Assembly: GCA_036268455.1 (NCBI GenBank)
Contig: DATAUD010000010.1
Coordinates: 62,001-126,000, forward strand
Reading direction: 5' to 3'
Source of the DNA: DATAUD01 sp036268455
Lineage (GTDB): Bacteria > Verrucomicrobiota > Verrucomicrobiia > Limisphaerales > Palsa-1400
DNA length: 64,000 nt
Below are positions 32,837 through 44,800 of the stretch, piece after piece. The first letter of the stretch is position 1. Each line of letters opens with the position of its first letter. Both the position numbers and the translations under genes were made by a program. The notes beneath the pieces are model-generated. The model was not told the origin of the DNA and searched no databases. It saw only the letters and a program-made list of their open reading frames with translations.

Positions 32837-35800
32837 TTCGCGGCCTCCGAGGCGGAGGTTTGGATGGAGATCGGTTCCGGGGGCGGCCCGCAAAGGTCAT
32901 GCACCAGCACGCCGTCGGCGTAAAAAGCGTCATTGCCGGAGAGTTTGAACGTATAGACCTTCGTATTCTTGTCGAATATTTTTATTCCGGTGATCTGGAT
33001 GCGATGGTCGGTCGAGTTCAACAGCCAGTCCCCCGCTTTAAGGCGGGAAACGGCGGTCCACCCCTTGCCATCAACCCAGAAGAAATGTTCGGGAGTGGCG
33101 AGCACTTTGGAAGTTGGGCCGGTTAGGTCGATTTCTTCGATTTGCGGCGCGTCCAACGAATAAACTCCTCTGACGGTTGCGATTTCGTTGAGCCTGGAGC
33201 CGGAGCGGACGATGTCGTTTGTCTGAATTTGGGAAATCGGTTTGGACGAGCCATCGGCCATGAGCACGAGGGTATAGGGCGCCAGGCAGCCGTCGCCAGT
33301 GGGGACGAACGCCGAATTATCGGCAAGCGCCCCGCCGCCGTCAACCGCAAGGCCGCCTCCAGAACCGAGCAAATTGCCGAATACACAGACGATGAACGAG
33401 GCGAGCGCCTTGAGAGGGGAGGTGATGATCTGTGCGGCTTCCTCGGCGGCGTTGTAAGCAGCCAAAGCGATGACGAGTGCGCCACCGACCGCCAATTGGA
33501 GTCCGCTGATTTGACAGAGGCCGGCTCCCTGGAGCAGGCCGGCGAGGCCTTCTAAAAAGGCGGAGAAAAGCTCGCCCAGATCGCCGCCGGGCAGGCAGCC
33601 GACGATGGCGCTGCCCACGCCATCCTGCTGGCTGGGCGTATTGGTTCCCTCATAGGTGACAGTGAACGGGATTTCGACCGTTTGCTGCGGCAACAAGACG
33701 GGCATGTAGGTGATTAACGGCGTCAGAGTGGCCTGGTTGTCCTGCTGGCCGGTGATGTTAATATCGCTGATTTGAATCAAACCGGCATTCATCGCCGAGA
33801 CATTGAGAGTGGCCTGAAAGCCCGGAGTGACGTTGTTGAAAGTGGTCGAGGGAGGGCTGACGACCAATACGGGCACGGGAACAAAGGTGGAAAAAGTCTG
33901 CGAGACCTGGATTTCATATTGGTCTGTAAACGGCACGGGCACGACGGAAAAATTGATCGTGACCAGGCTGCGGCTCAGAACGGGGTTCTGATACACTGTT
34001 TGATCGGCCTCAATTGTCACTGTGCCCGACTGGGCCGAACAACCCGGCGCGGTGACCTGCCAATCCCAGACGCCTTCCTCGAGATTGGTGATGGTGACCA
34101 ATCCGTTGCTGTCCGTCGTAAAGGGCCCGAGGTTGGCTTGAATGAGATTGTTCACCAGCCGCACGCTCGCGCCGGAAAGGTAATCGGCCAGAAAATCCTC
34201 TACCTGGAATTGCACCGCGCCGGTGAGGTCGGAAGTCACGTTGGCATAGAGATTAATGTGGAAGGGAATGGCGAGGTTGGTGGCCTGGATGAGCAAATAG
34301 TCAGAGTACTGGGCCAAAGGCGTATTGGTTGGAGGCGTGAAGACGACCGTGAAGGTATTGGATTGGCCCTGGGGCAAATCGGGCAATTGCAGCACGCCAT
34401 TGCTGGAGACGGGGACGTTCAGTTGCATCCATGTTACGTTGGTGGGCGGCTGGATCGTAATCCCTTGCAACGTGGTGAATCCGTTGTTGGCAATGGTTAT
34501 CTGGCTGCTGACCTGTTCGCCGCGGTTGACGTTGACATCGACGTAGCCCGGCGGGGGATAGAGAATATTGACGATGGGTACGGCGGGCAGCAGTGTCACG
34601 GTCGCCGTCAAAGTCGCCACAGCGCCTTCGGCGGATGTAAACGTGAAAACGGCCTCTGCGCTCGAGGGCGCGTTGATTGAGGAAGTCAGATGAAGCGCGA
34701 TGGTTTCTGTCTGATTTGGAGCGAGGGAGAAGCCGGCTGGAGTGATGCTCGTTCCGACAAGGCTGGAAATGGGCGTCATGTTTGTGTCGGCAACCTCGTA
34801 GGCGACGCAACTGACGCTGAAATCCGTGAGCGGGACATTGCCGGGGTTGACGAGTTGGACGGAGAAACCGACCGTGCCGTTCTTGGACATATCAACGTCG
34901 CCCGTCGATGGACTCGCGTAAACGCGATAAACGGTCACCTGGACCTGGTTCAATTGATCCACAACGAGCGGGTTGGCGGCCCAAATCGAGAGCGTTCCGG
35001 CGAAACCTGGCACCGGGGTGTAACTGTATTGGTAGTTGCCGTTGGAATCGGTCGTCACAGGTTGGAACCAACTGCCTCCGCGGGTGGCAAAGCCGATGTT
35101 CAAAGCCGCATTGGGGACCGGCAAGCCCGTGGTGGTGCTGATCGCCTGGCCGCTGATGATGATAGGCTCGTTATTGTTGTAAGAGGCTTTATCCGTCTGG
35201 GCGGTTCCATAATAGGGCGGCTGGGCAAGGCTGGGTGAAATCATGGTGCCGGTGAGCGGGCCGGAGACGGTTTGGTTTGGGGTGCCGATCTGGCTGTAAA
35301 TGTTGCTGACGAGCGCGATGAATTCCGTATTGGTCGCGCCGCCCAACGCCGCCGGAACGAGCACGCCTGGGACGGTAATTGTGGAAGAGGAACCGGGGTT
35401 GATTTGCACGTAAGCGCGGCCATCCGGCAGGAACGTCGTTCCCGATGGAGTGCCGAGGAAAGGCGTGACGCCCACCACCTGGCCCAGATTGTTTTGCACG
35501 GAAATGGAAAGGTCGCCCGGCTGCGCGCCGTCGCCGCGCGAGACGATCACATCAATGGGCACGGTGCTGGGATTGTTGATTTGCGCCTGGAACGTGGTGT
35601 CTCCGCCCGCCAGTGGCAATTGGTTGGGAGAAACGGCGATTTCCACCCCGGGCAGTTTCGCGTTCGTGAAGGTAAAAGAGTTCTGATAGACAACCGTGCT
35701 GCCCTCGCTGTCGGTTTGCTGAAACGCGCTAAGTTGGACAGTTTGCTGCGCAGCCACCGTCGCCTCCGGAACGATCACGGTGGGCTGGACATTGGCGCCC

Positions 35801-38800
35801 GCACTGACAGCTGTGGCGACCAATTGCGTGACGCTCAACGGGCTGACCCCGCTGACGGCGCGATTGAGGACCAATTGCGTCAATGGGAAGGAGGCGGCGC
35901 TGCTCAAGTTGGTGACGCCAGCCTGGTACTGATCAAAATAATTGATGTAAATGGGATGGTTCACCGGGTTGATCAGGAGGTTTAGCCCGACTGGATAAAC
36001 GGTGACCAAACGCGGCGGGCTTTCCTGCGCGGAAATATTGACAGCCGTGACGGCGTAAGTCACCGCATCGCTTAGGGGCAGATTGTCGGTGTAATTACTG
36101 GTGGTGAGCAACGAGGCGTTTTGGAGAATGCCGTTGCGGTAAATGTTAAAGCCAATGCTTGATGAATCGGTGGTGCTCCAAGAGAGGACGGGCGCCTGGT
36201 CCTGTTCGACGACCACCGCAAGACTGACGACCGGCGCGACCAGCAATGTAATCGTCGCCGGCGCGCTGAGATTGGTGTTGCCGATGGCATCCGAGGAGGC
36301 AACAGCGTAAGTGTTGGTGCCTTTGGGTGGATAATCGATCACGGGCATGATGGTCCGAGTCGAATCAATCTGCGCGCCGTTGCGGTAAATATTGTAGTGA
36401 TCGGGAATTTCGCCTGGCGACTGCTGCCATGTGATCTGGACGCCGCTCGCGGCCAGGACCACGGTGACATTCGTTGGGGCGGGCGGGGGCGTACGGTCGG
36501 AAATCGCAATCAACGCGCTGGCAAACCCGCTTTCAGATCCAAGACGGCTCGCGCTGACGGCATACGCATAGAGGCCGTCGTTTGTCGGAAGGTCTGTAAC
36601 GGTGGTATTGGTAATGTTATCGATATCAAGCGTGCCTGGGAGGGTGAAATTTGTGCCAGGCTCGCGGTAGAGGCGGTAGATTTGCGCGTTGCTCACCGAA
36701 TTCCACGTCAGGCGAATGTAACCGCCGGGCAGGCTGACCGCGGAAAGGCCGGTTGGGTCGGCGGGAGACGAGGGGAGGGCGGTATTGTAAATTTCCAACT
36801 GCCCGCCGGAGGTAATGTTAGTGCCGACATTTCCGACGCTGTCCGCGGCGCTAAGGAAAAACACTCCGAAACCGGAACCCATCCCGGGCGTAAGCGAAAG
36901 CGTCCCATTCCAATTGCTGCCCGCGCCGGACAATGCAATGGAGACATTGGTTCCGATGGGAGCGCGGTAGGTGAGCGTTGGAGTCGTGCCGGACCCCGCC
37001 AGCTTGGTCAACGTAAGATCGACCGTGACGTTGGTGGGGTTGAGGGTTTGGACCGGACCAGCCGGCGCGGTCACGATCGCACCGCGGGGCGGCGTGGTAT
37101 CGATCACCAATTGCGGGCCGGTCGGCGCGCCGTTGAACACATTGCCAAACTGGTCCTGGGCGGACGTCTGCACCGCGACTGTTCCCGACGGCGTGGAATT
37201 GGAAACGACGAAGGCGGTTTGCCAGATGTTTGCGGCCACGTTGGTGAGGTTTAACAAAACCGGTGACGACCCCCCGGCGGGCTGGAGAGTCAACGCCGGC
37301 GTCGCGGCCAGGGCGGTGGTGGAAGAAAGCGTGATTCCGATCGCGCCAATACCAACCGGCGACGGCTCGGCGTAGGCGATGGTGAGGGCCGGTGGAGTGG
37401 AATTATATACAGTCGAGACCAAAGTGGAGAGGGGACTCGGGTTTCCCGCCGCATCGAACCCAACGACGCCAAAATAGTAAGCGCCGTTCGTCAAACCCTG
37501 GAGGGTGTCGCTCATCAGGTTCAACATCACGGAATGGAAGGCGGCCTGGTTGGTGGCGGTGAATGGGGAATTGCTCCAAAAGAGTTGGAAGGTGGTGGCC
37601 TGCTTGCCGGTCGCGGGAAAGAGCCAGGTCAAAGTGAGGCCCGTCCCCGGTGTGTAAATCGGCTGGCCCATGACCAATTGCGAGGGAGGGATCGTCTCGA
37701 CCGTGATCTGGCGGGCGGCGGACGGGGTGGTTCCGGTGCTGTCCGAAGCGACGGCGACGACGGTGTCGGCGCCTTCCGGGAGGGTGGCATTGGTGACGGT
37801 GAAAGCGCCGTTGCTTGATGTAGTGGTCACGCCCAATATCTGGCCATTCGCCGTCACCTGAATGTTGATGTCCGGTTCCGCGGTTCCGGTGATCGTTAGT
37901 GTGGCGTTGTTGGTGATGTAATTGCCGGCGGGAACGGTGATGACCGGCGCCAGCGGCGGCGTTATGGCGATGATGACGTCGGATTCGAGCGTGGCGATGT
38001 TGCCCGCGGTGTCGCGCGCGAGCAGTTCGGCCTCGTGAACGGCGTCGGTGAGCTTGCGGATGTCAAAATAATAAGAGAACGCGCCGCCGGTGTTGGTGGC
38101 CAGGCCGACGCCGTCCAGATAAAATTCAATGTCCTGCATTCCGAGCGTGGCGGTGGCGGAGCCTGTGACAGTCAAGGGACGGTTGAGGGTCTGGCCATCG
38201 GCAAGGCTGAATGAGTGAATGACAGGGCCGGCGGTAATGTAATTGACGTCCAATTCGACGGGAGTGTTGGTTGCGCCGGTGACGCTGCGGAATTGAGCGA
38301 AGATGTGCTTCAAGCCGCCGCCCGCCGACAGCGGAAAGAGATCATAGTTTGTGAACGGCGAGAAAAAGACGTCGCTGAACGAGAGGTCCTCGCTCACGCG
38401 CATCGAAATGGCGGTGCGGCAGGCCAATTGCAGAAGGACCGAAGAACCGCCGACTTGCGTGGAACCGTTGGAGGTGCCGAGCGCGGGCGTGAGCAACGGT
38501 TCGTAGGTGAGGATAGGATTGTAGAGGACATTTCCAGCGAGGGTGGCCGTCACCCCGGCGGTCGCGGAGCTTCCCCACCAGTTGGACGGGGCGTTCATGG
38601 CGAGGCTTCCGCCGGCCAACGCGTTGGTGGCGTTGTTTTGAATTACGGAGTTTTGAATGGTCAGCGAGGCGCTGTCGAGTTGCGCTGCGCCGATTCCGTT
38701 GCCCGTCAACAACGCCGCGCTGGTATTGAGCGACGCGCCGTTGCTCAAACCAAGACCCCACGGCGAATTGGCGTTGGCCGTGAAGGCTTGCACGGCAGGC

Positions 38801-41800
38801 GAGCATGTGTCGAGGGTCAGGCCGCCTCCATAGAGAATCTCAACGAATTGCAGGCTGGAAGCGCCTGCGCCGCCTTCGAGGATCACGCCGCCCCAGTCGC
38901 CCGCCGCGGGCGTCAGGCCGGAAGTGTCGTTGGCGGAATCGAAAATTATAGGCGATAGGGCGGTGCCGTTGGCGATCAGCGCGCCTTGCGAAACGGTGAG
39001 GCTGGTTCCCGGCGAAAAGAGCAGGGTGGTGCCAGGCTCGATAATCAACTGGGCGTCGCTGACGACGTTGATGCTGTGATAGATGTTCACCACGCTTGGT
39101 ATGGAGCTTCCGATGGTGGTGGTCACGCCGATGTTTCCGGAGTAGGGATCGGACCATGAGGCGGTGGTCACATTGGGATTGAAGCCGTTGGTGTTGTTGT
39201 AACCGACGACGGCGAAATAAGTCGTTTTGGTGCGGTCAAGCCCGTTGACCTGAAAGGAGGTTTGGTTCGCCGCGACGGTTGCCAGCGGCGTCAAGCCGGC
39301 CACGGTGGTGAAATTCGCCTGCTGAGAATAAACGAGAAAACCGCTGAAGCCGAGGAGCGAGGACGTGTTGTAGGTGTTCCACGAGATTACCGCGCCGGAT
39401 GAACCCGAATTGGCCACTTGAATGGGAACCGGAGGCGGAAGGGAACTTGGCAGTTTGACCGCGAGCGGAGTTATAGCGGTGAGGGCGTTTCCCGCGGTGT
39501 CCACCGCCTGGATGGCGACGTAGTAGTTCGTATTCAGCGACAACCCGTAATACTGGTAGCTTCTGGCGCTTGAACCGAGTCCCGTGTAAACCGGCACTCC
39601 CATGAGCGAAGTGTAATTGGTGTTTTCGATGTAAACACGGAAGCCGGCGAGATCGGCGGGGGCGTTGTAGCCGGACCAACCGACCGTGACCGACGAACTG
39701 TTCGACGCGATGACGCTTAAAACCGGGGCGGGAGGCGGAGTCGCTTCGACGGTGTAGGTGGCGGGGTTGGTGATGGCGAGCGCGTCGCCGTTCAAATCCT
39801 TCGCAACGGAAACAAAAAGTTGCACGGCGCCATCCATGCCGGGAGAAAAAGTCACGGGCGGAACGTGATAGGTGTCGTTGCTTGACGCACTGGTTGTCCA
39901 GTAGCCGTTGGAGGCCACAGTGGGTTGCAACGTAGCGGCGCTGTTTGTCAGGAGAACCAGCGGCGCGATGTTGGTGTTCATCGTGCGGTCAAATTTCAGC
40001 GCCAGCAGGAAGTTAGTCGTCGCGGGAATGGGGTTGACGAAATTTGCGGTGACGTTGGTTAGCAGCGGGAGGATTGTCGTGGTTTTGTAGTTGGCGACGT
40101 ATTGGAGATTTGTGGCGTCGAGGGTGGAAAACGTCTTCGCGAAACTGGCGTTCGTGCTGACCACGGTGTTGCTGAGGGTGTAGTGGAGGAACGTATAAAA
40201 ATAGGGGGAATTGGTGACGGACTGCGGGGCGGTGAAATTGGCGGTTTGGCCGTTTGTGTAACTCCCGGCTCCCGTGACGACCGCCAGGCCCGGTGGCGCG
40301 GTGACGGTGGTCACGACGTGAAGGAGGTTGGCGTCAATATAATTTGCCGTGAAGGAATGATTGGTGAAAACGACGGCGCTCAACTGAACGTTTGTGCCGA
40401 CGATGTTGGCGCCCTCAGTCCAATTCGTGAAATTGAAACCAAAGTTGGGGGTGGCGATGAGCACATTGGTTGTGCCGTAAAAATAGGAGCCTGCGCCGGT
40501 GATCACGCCGCCGTCCGACGGGTTGTTGCTCGCGGCAATCGAGTAAAGGGGCAGCGTGAAATTGGCCACCAACTCGCGGTTGCGGATCACCGTGAATGAA
40601 TAAATGTTGGAGGCGCTCTGGAACACGCCGTTTTCCGTCCAATTGGCGAAAACGTAGGGGAGGATGTTGGTGGCCGGCGTGGCGGTGAGAGTCGCGGTGG
40701 CGCCCGCCGCGAGTGTTCCGCCGCCGGATGCAGCGCCCGCGCCCGGCGGGTTGACGGCCGTGGTGATGGTGAACAATTGCGCGCTGGTCAGGGCTTGCGC
40801 GGTGAAATTGACGGTTTGATTGGTGACAATCACCACCATTTGTTCAGCGACGTTGTTGTAGCCCAGGGACGGGAGATTATTCACTCCAACCTGGAACGTT
40901 CCATTCGCGACACTGATTTGGTAATGGCCGCCAGCGTCTGTCACCGCTCCCAACACGCGGCCCGAATCCGGCGGAGTTACCTGCACGTTATCAACAAAAC
41001 TGTTGTCGGAATCGTTGAGGGTCAGTGTCTCGAATGAGACTGTGGCGGAGCTTGAGGCGGCCGTGAAATAGATGGATTCCGGGGTCCAATTCAGGCTCCC
41101 CGAACCACCGGGGAGGGCGGTGAAGGCGTTGGAAATGCCGTTGACGGCGACGCCGAGAGAAACCTGGCCGGAATTTTCGTAATAGCCGAGGTAAAAAAGT
41201 AATTTATAATTTACCCCCGTGGTCGTCGGGAACGTTTGCGTGATGCCGCCGCCTTCGCCGCTTGAATTGCCGGTGGGGTCAAAATATTGCGCGCCGTCCT
41301 CTGCTGCGCCAAGAAATGGCCCCGACAAATCAACCGCTCCGGGACCGAGGACCGTCCAGCCGGGAATGGCCGTCGAACCGGGGTTGTATATCGTATAACT
41401 GACTCCGTTGTTGGTGGGCAATTCAAAGCTGCCGTTGACGACCGGGTTGGTAAAAGTGTTGGTGGGAATGTACGCATAGACGGACGCGCCAACGATAGGA
41501 TGGCCATTGGTGTCCGTTACGGAGCCGCTGAGAAGCAGCGTGTCGTTGACGCTTGCGGGCACAACGCGAAGGACCAGGCTGGCGGTGGTGTAATCCAACT
41601 CCCAATTTTGACCGCTCGGCAACGGCGGCAAATTCAGGCTGCTGAACGAGCCGGCGTGAGAACCGTAATTCATGAGCGTCAGGGTGTCGCCGGTCTTCGG
41701 GGTGTAACCGCTGAGAAAATTAACGCCCAACGCGCCGTCGAAATTGATGTTGCCGGGAACCTTGGCGCTGCCGTGGCTGTTGGTCGCGGCGACGCCAAAA

Positions 41801-44800
41801 TCAAGCGTCTCGCCGGCCTGGACGTATGCGGGATTCCCCGCAAAGTTCATCACTCCGCTTTGCGCGTTCAACGTGCCCGTGTTGGTGAACGGCACGTTGA
41901 AAGTCGTGGTGTTTGACGCGACCGATTTCTCGACAGTCCCCTGGTTGTTGAAGAATTCGTAGCCGTAGCACGCGCAGGCAAGTATCTGGTCGTTTTGAAT
42001 TTGGAACAAACCGCCTGGCTGGTTATAGATGCTTCCCGTATATGAGGAGTTGTTATTGTAAACAGACACGTTGCCCAGGCCAGTCCAGTTGACCGTCCCG
42101 GCGTTTGTGAGCGGGCCTTCGAGATACTTGGCGCTGTTCCCGCTGATGACCAGCAACCCGTTGCTTTCAACAGTCACCGAGCCGGATATGGCCCCGGCGG
42201 TCCATACCATCGTGCCGCCGACTGTGACGTTTCCGCTCAATGTGCTGCCGGACGTCGTGAGATTGGTTATCACGCCGCCCTCGAAATTGGTTCCCACCGC
42301 GACCGTGCCGCCAGTCAATTGCAAATTGGCGATGACGTTGGACAACAACGTGAACGTTCCGCCGGTTACCGCGACCGGCCCCGGGCCGTTCACTGTGGGC
42401 GCGCCGGCGGCGAAGTTTCCGCCCGTGAAATTGATCGCCGTCGAGGAAGCCGCGTTGTAACCGCCGCCGACACTGCCTCCATCGTTAAAATTCAGCGTGC
42501 CTTCCAATGCTTCCACTGTGCCCGTGTTGGTGACCACAACATCGATATAGGTCGTTCCCGTCCCCGCCGTTTTCTCCAGCGTGCCTTGATTGTTGAAAAA
42601 TTCGTACCCGTAGCAGGCGCAATTGATGTTCTCGTCCGTGGCGATATTAAACGTCGCGCCCGGCAGGTTCCAAATCGCTCCAAAAAGGCTGGAGGCATTG
42701 TTCCATACCGATAAACCACCGGTTCCCGTCCACGTGATTGTGCCCGCATTGGTCAGGACGTTCTCCAACGTCTTGGTGGCGGTCCCGCCGATGTTCAATA
42801 TGCCGGTGCTGGCGACCGTCAATGGGCCGGCCATCACACCGCCGGTCCATGTCAATGTTCCGGTGACCCTGTTGTTTCCGGTCAAGGTGCTGCCGGAAAT
42901 CGTCAGGTTGGTGATTGAGCCGCCTTCGAATTGACTGCCGAGCGCCAGGGACCCGCCATTGAACTGCAGGTTTGCAATGATATTGCTCAACAGCGTCAAC
43001 GCGCCTCCCGTCTGTGCCACCGTTCCCGTCCCGCTGACGGCGGGCGCGCCGACGCTGAAATTTCCCGCGCTGAAATTGATCGCCGCGGAAGACGCCGCAT
43101 TATAAGCGCCTCCGATTGCGCCTCCATTGTTAAAATTCAGCGTGCCTTCCAGAGCTTCCACTGTGCCTGTGTTGGTGGCCAGAACACCAATATAAGTCGT
43201 CCCCGTCCCCGCCGATTTTTCCAGCGTCCCCTGGTTCACAAAAAACTCATAACCGTAGCACGCGCAGTTAATGTTCTCGTCTGTCGCGATATCAAACACC
43301 GCGTTCGTCAGGTTCCAAATCTCGCCAAGCAGGGAGCCGTTGTTGTTCCACACACCCAATGCGCCGGCGCCCGTCCATGTGATCGTTCCCGAGTTGGTAA
43401 GAGGACTTTCCAATGTCTTGCCGCTCGCGCCGCTAATGTTCAGCAATGCATTGCTGGCGATGGTGAGCGGACCGGTGGCCGTCCCACCCGTCCAATTCAT
43501 CGTTGCTCCCGATTCCACCAGTAGCGGCCCGGTAAAACCTCCGCCGCAAGTCAACGTTCCTGTGACGCTGTGACTGCCATTGAGCGCGCTGCCTGTCAGG
43601 GTCAAATTGGTGATCGTGCCGCCTTGGAACGAAGGGCCAAGAATCGTTGTGCCGCCGTTCATATCCAAATTGGAAATGGTGGTGCCAGTCAGCGTTATCG
43701 AGCCGCCCGTCTGCGCGACTGTTCCCGCTCCAGAAATGGAGGCCGCATTTGCGGTAAAGTTACCGGCCGTGAAATTGATGGCCGTCGCCGCCGCCGCGTT
43801 GAAGGCGCCTCCGATGATTCCGCCGCCGTTGAAGTTCAACGTCCCTTCCAGCGTTTCGATGGTTCCGATATTTGTCAGCAGAATACCTATGTAGGTCGTC
43901 CCCGTTCCCGCCGTTTTCTCCAATGTCCCCTGATTGTTAAAAAATTCGTAGCCGTAGCAGGCGCAGTTGATGTTCTCATCTGTGGCGATATCAAACATGG
44001 CGTTGGTCAGGTTCCAAATCGCGCCAGAAAGGCTGCCATTGTTGTTCCAAACACCCAATGCGCCGGTGCCCGTCCATGTGATTGTGCCCGCATTGGTAAG
44101 CGGGCTTTGCAATGTCTTGGAACTCGTGCCGCTGAGGTTCAGCAATGCATTGCTGGCGATGGTGAGGGGACCAGTGGCCGTCCCGCCCGTCCAGTTCATC
44201 GTCGCGCCCGCCTCCACCAACAGAGGCCCGGTAAAACCGTCGCCGCAAGTGAAGACGCCGGTGACAGCGTTGCTGCCCGTCAGGGCGGTGCCCGAAAGAG
44301 TCAGGTTGGTGATCACGCCGCCTTGGAAAGAAGGCCCCAGGACAAGTGTGCCGCCGTTGAACAGCAAATTGGGGATGACGTTGGTCAAGAGCGTCACCGT
44401 CCCGCCCGTTTGGGCGACCGTTCCCGCTCCAGAAACGGACGCCGCATTTGCGGTAAAGTTACCGGCCGTGAAATTGATGGCCGTCGCCGCCGCCGCGTTG
44501 AAGGTTCCCGCAATGATTCCGCCGTCGTTAAAATTCAACGTCCCGTCCAGCGTTTCGATGGTGCCGCTATTTGTCATTAGAACACCTATGTAGGTCGTTC
44601 CCGTCCCCGCTGTTTTCTCCAACGTGCCCTCATTGTTGAAAAACTCGTCACCAAAGCAGGCGCAATTGATGTTTTCGTCGGTTGCAATATTAAACGTGGC
44701 GTCCGGCAGGTTCCAAATTGCGCCTGAATAGCCGCCGTTGTTGTTCCACACACTCAAAGCGCCGGCGCCCGTCCATGTGACCATGCCCGCGTTGGTCAGG

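Noticed and set aside
32138..44580. Many plus-strand frames of 150-340 codons opposite the giant gene and its downstream partner
   Set aside because: They contain no recognisable domains and mirror the repetitive coding sequence on the other strand.
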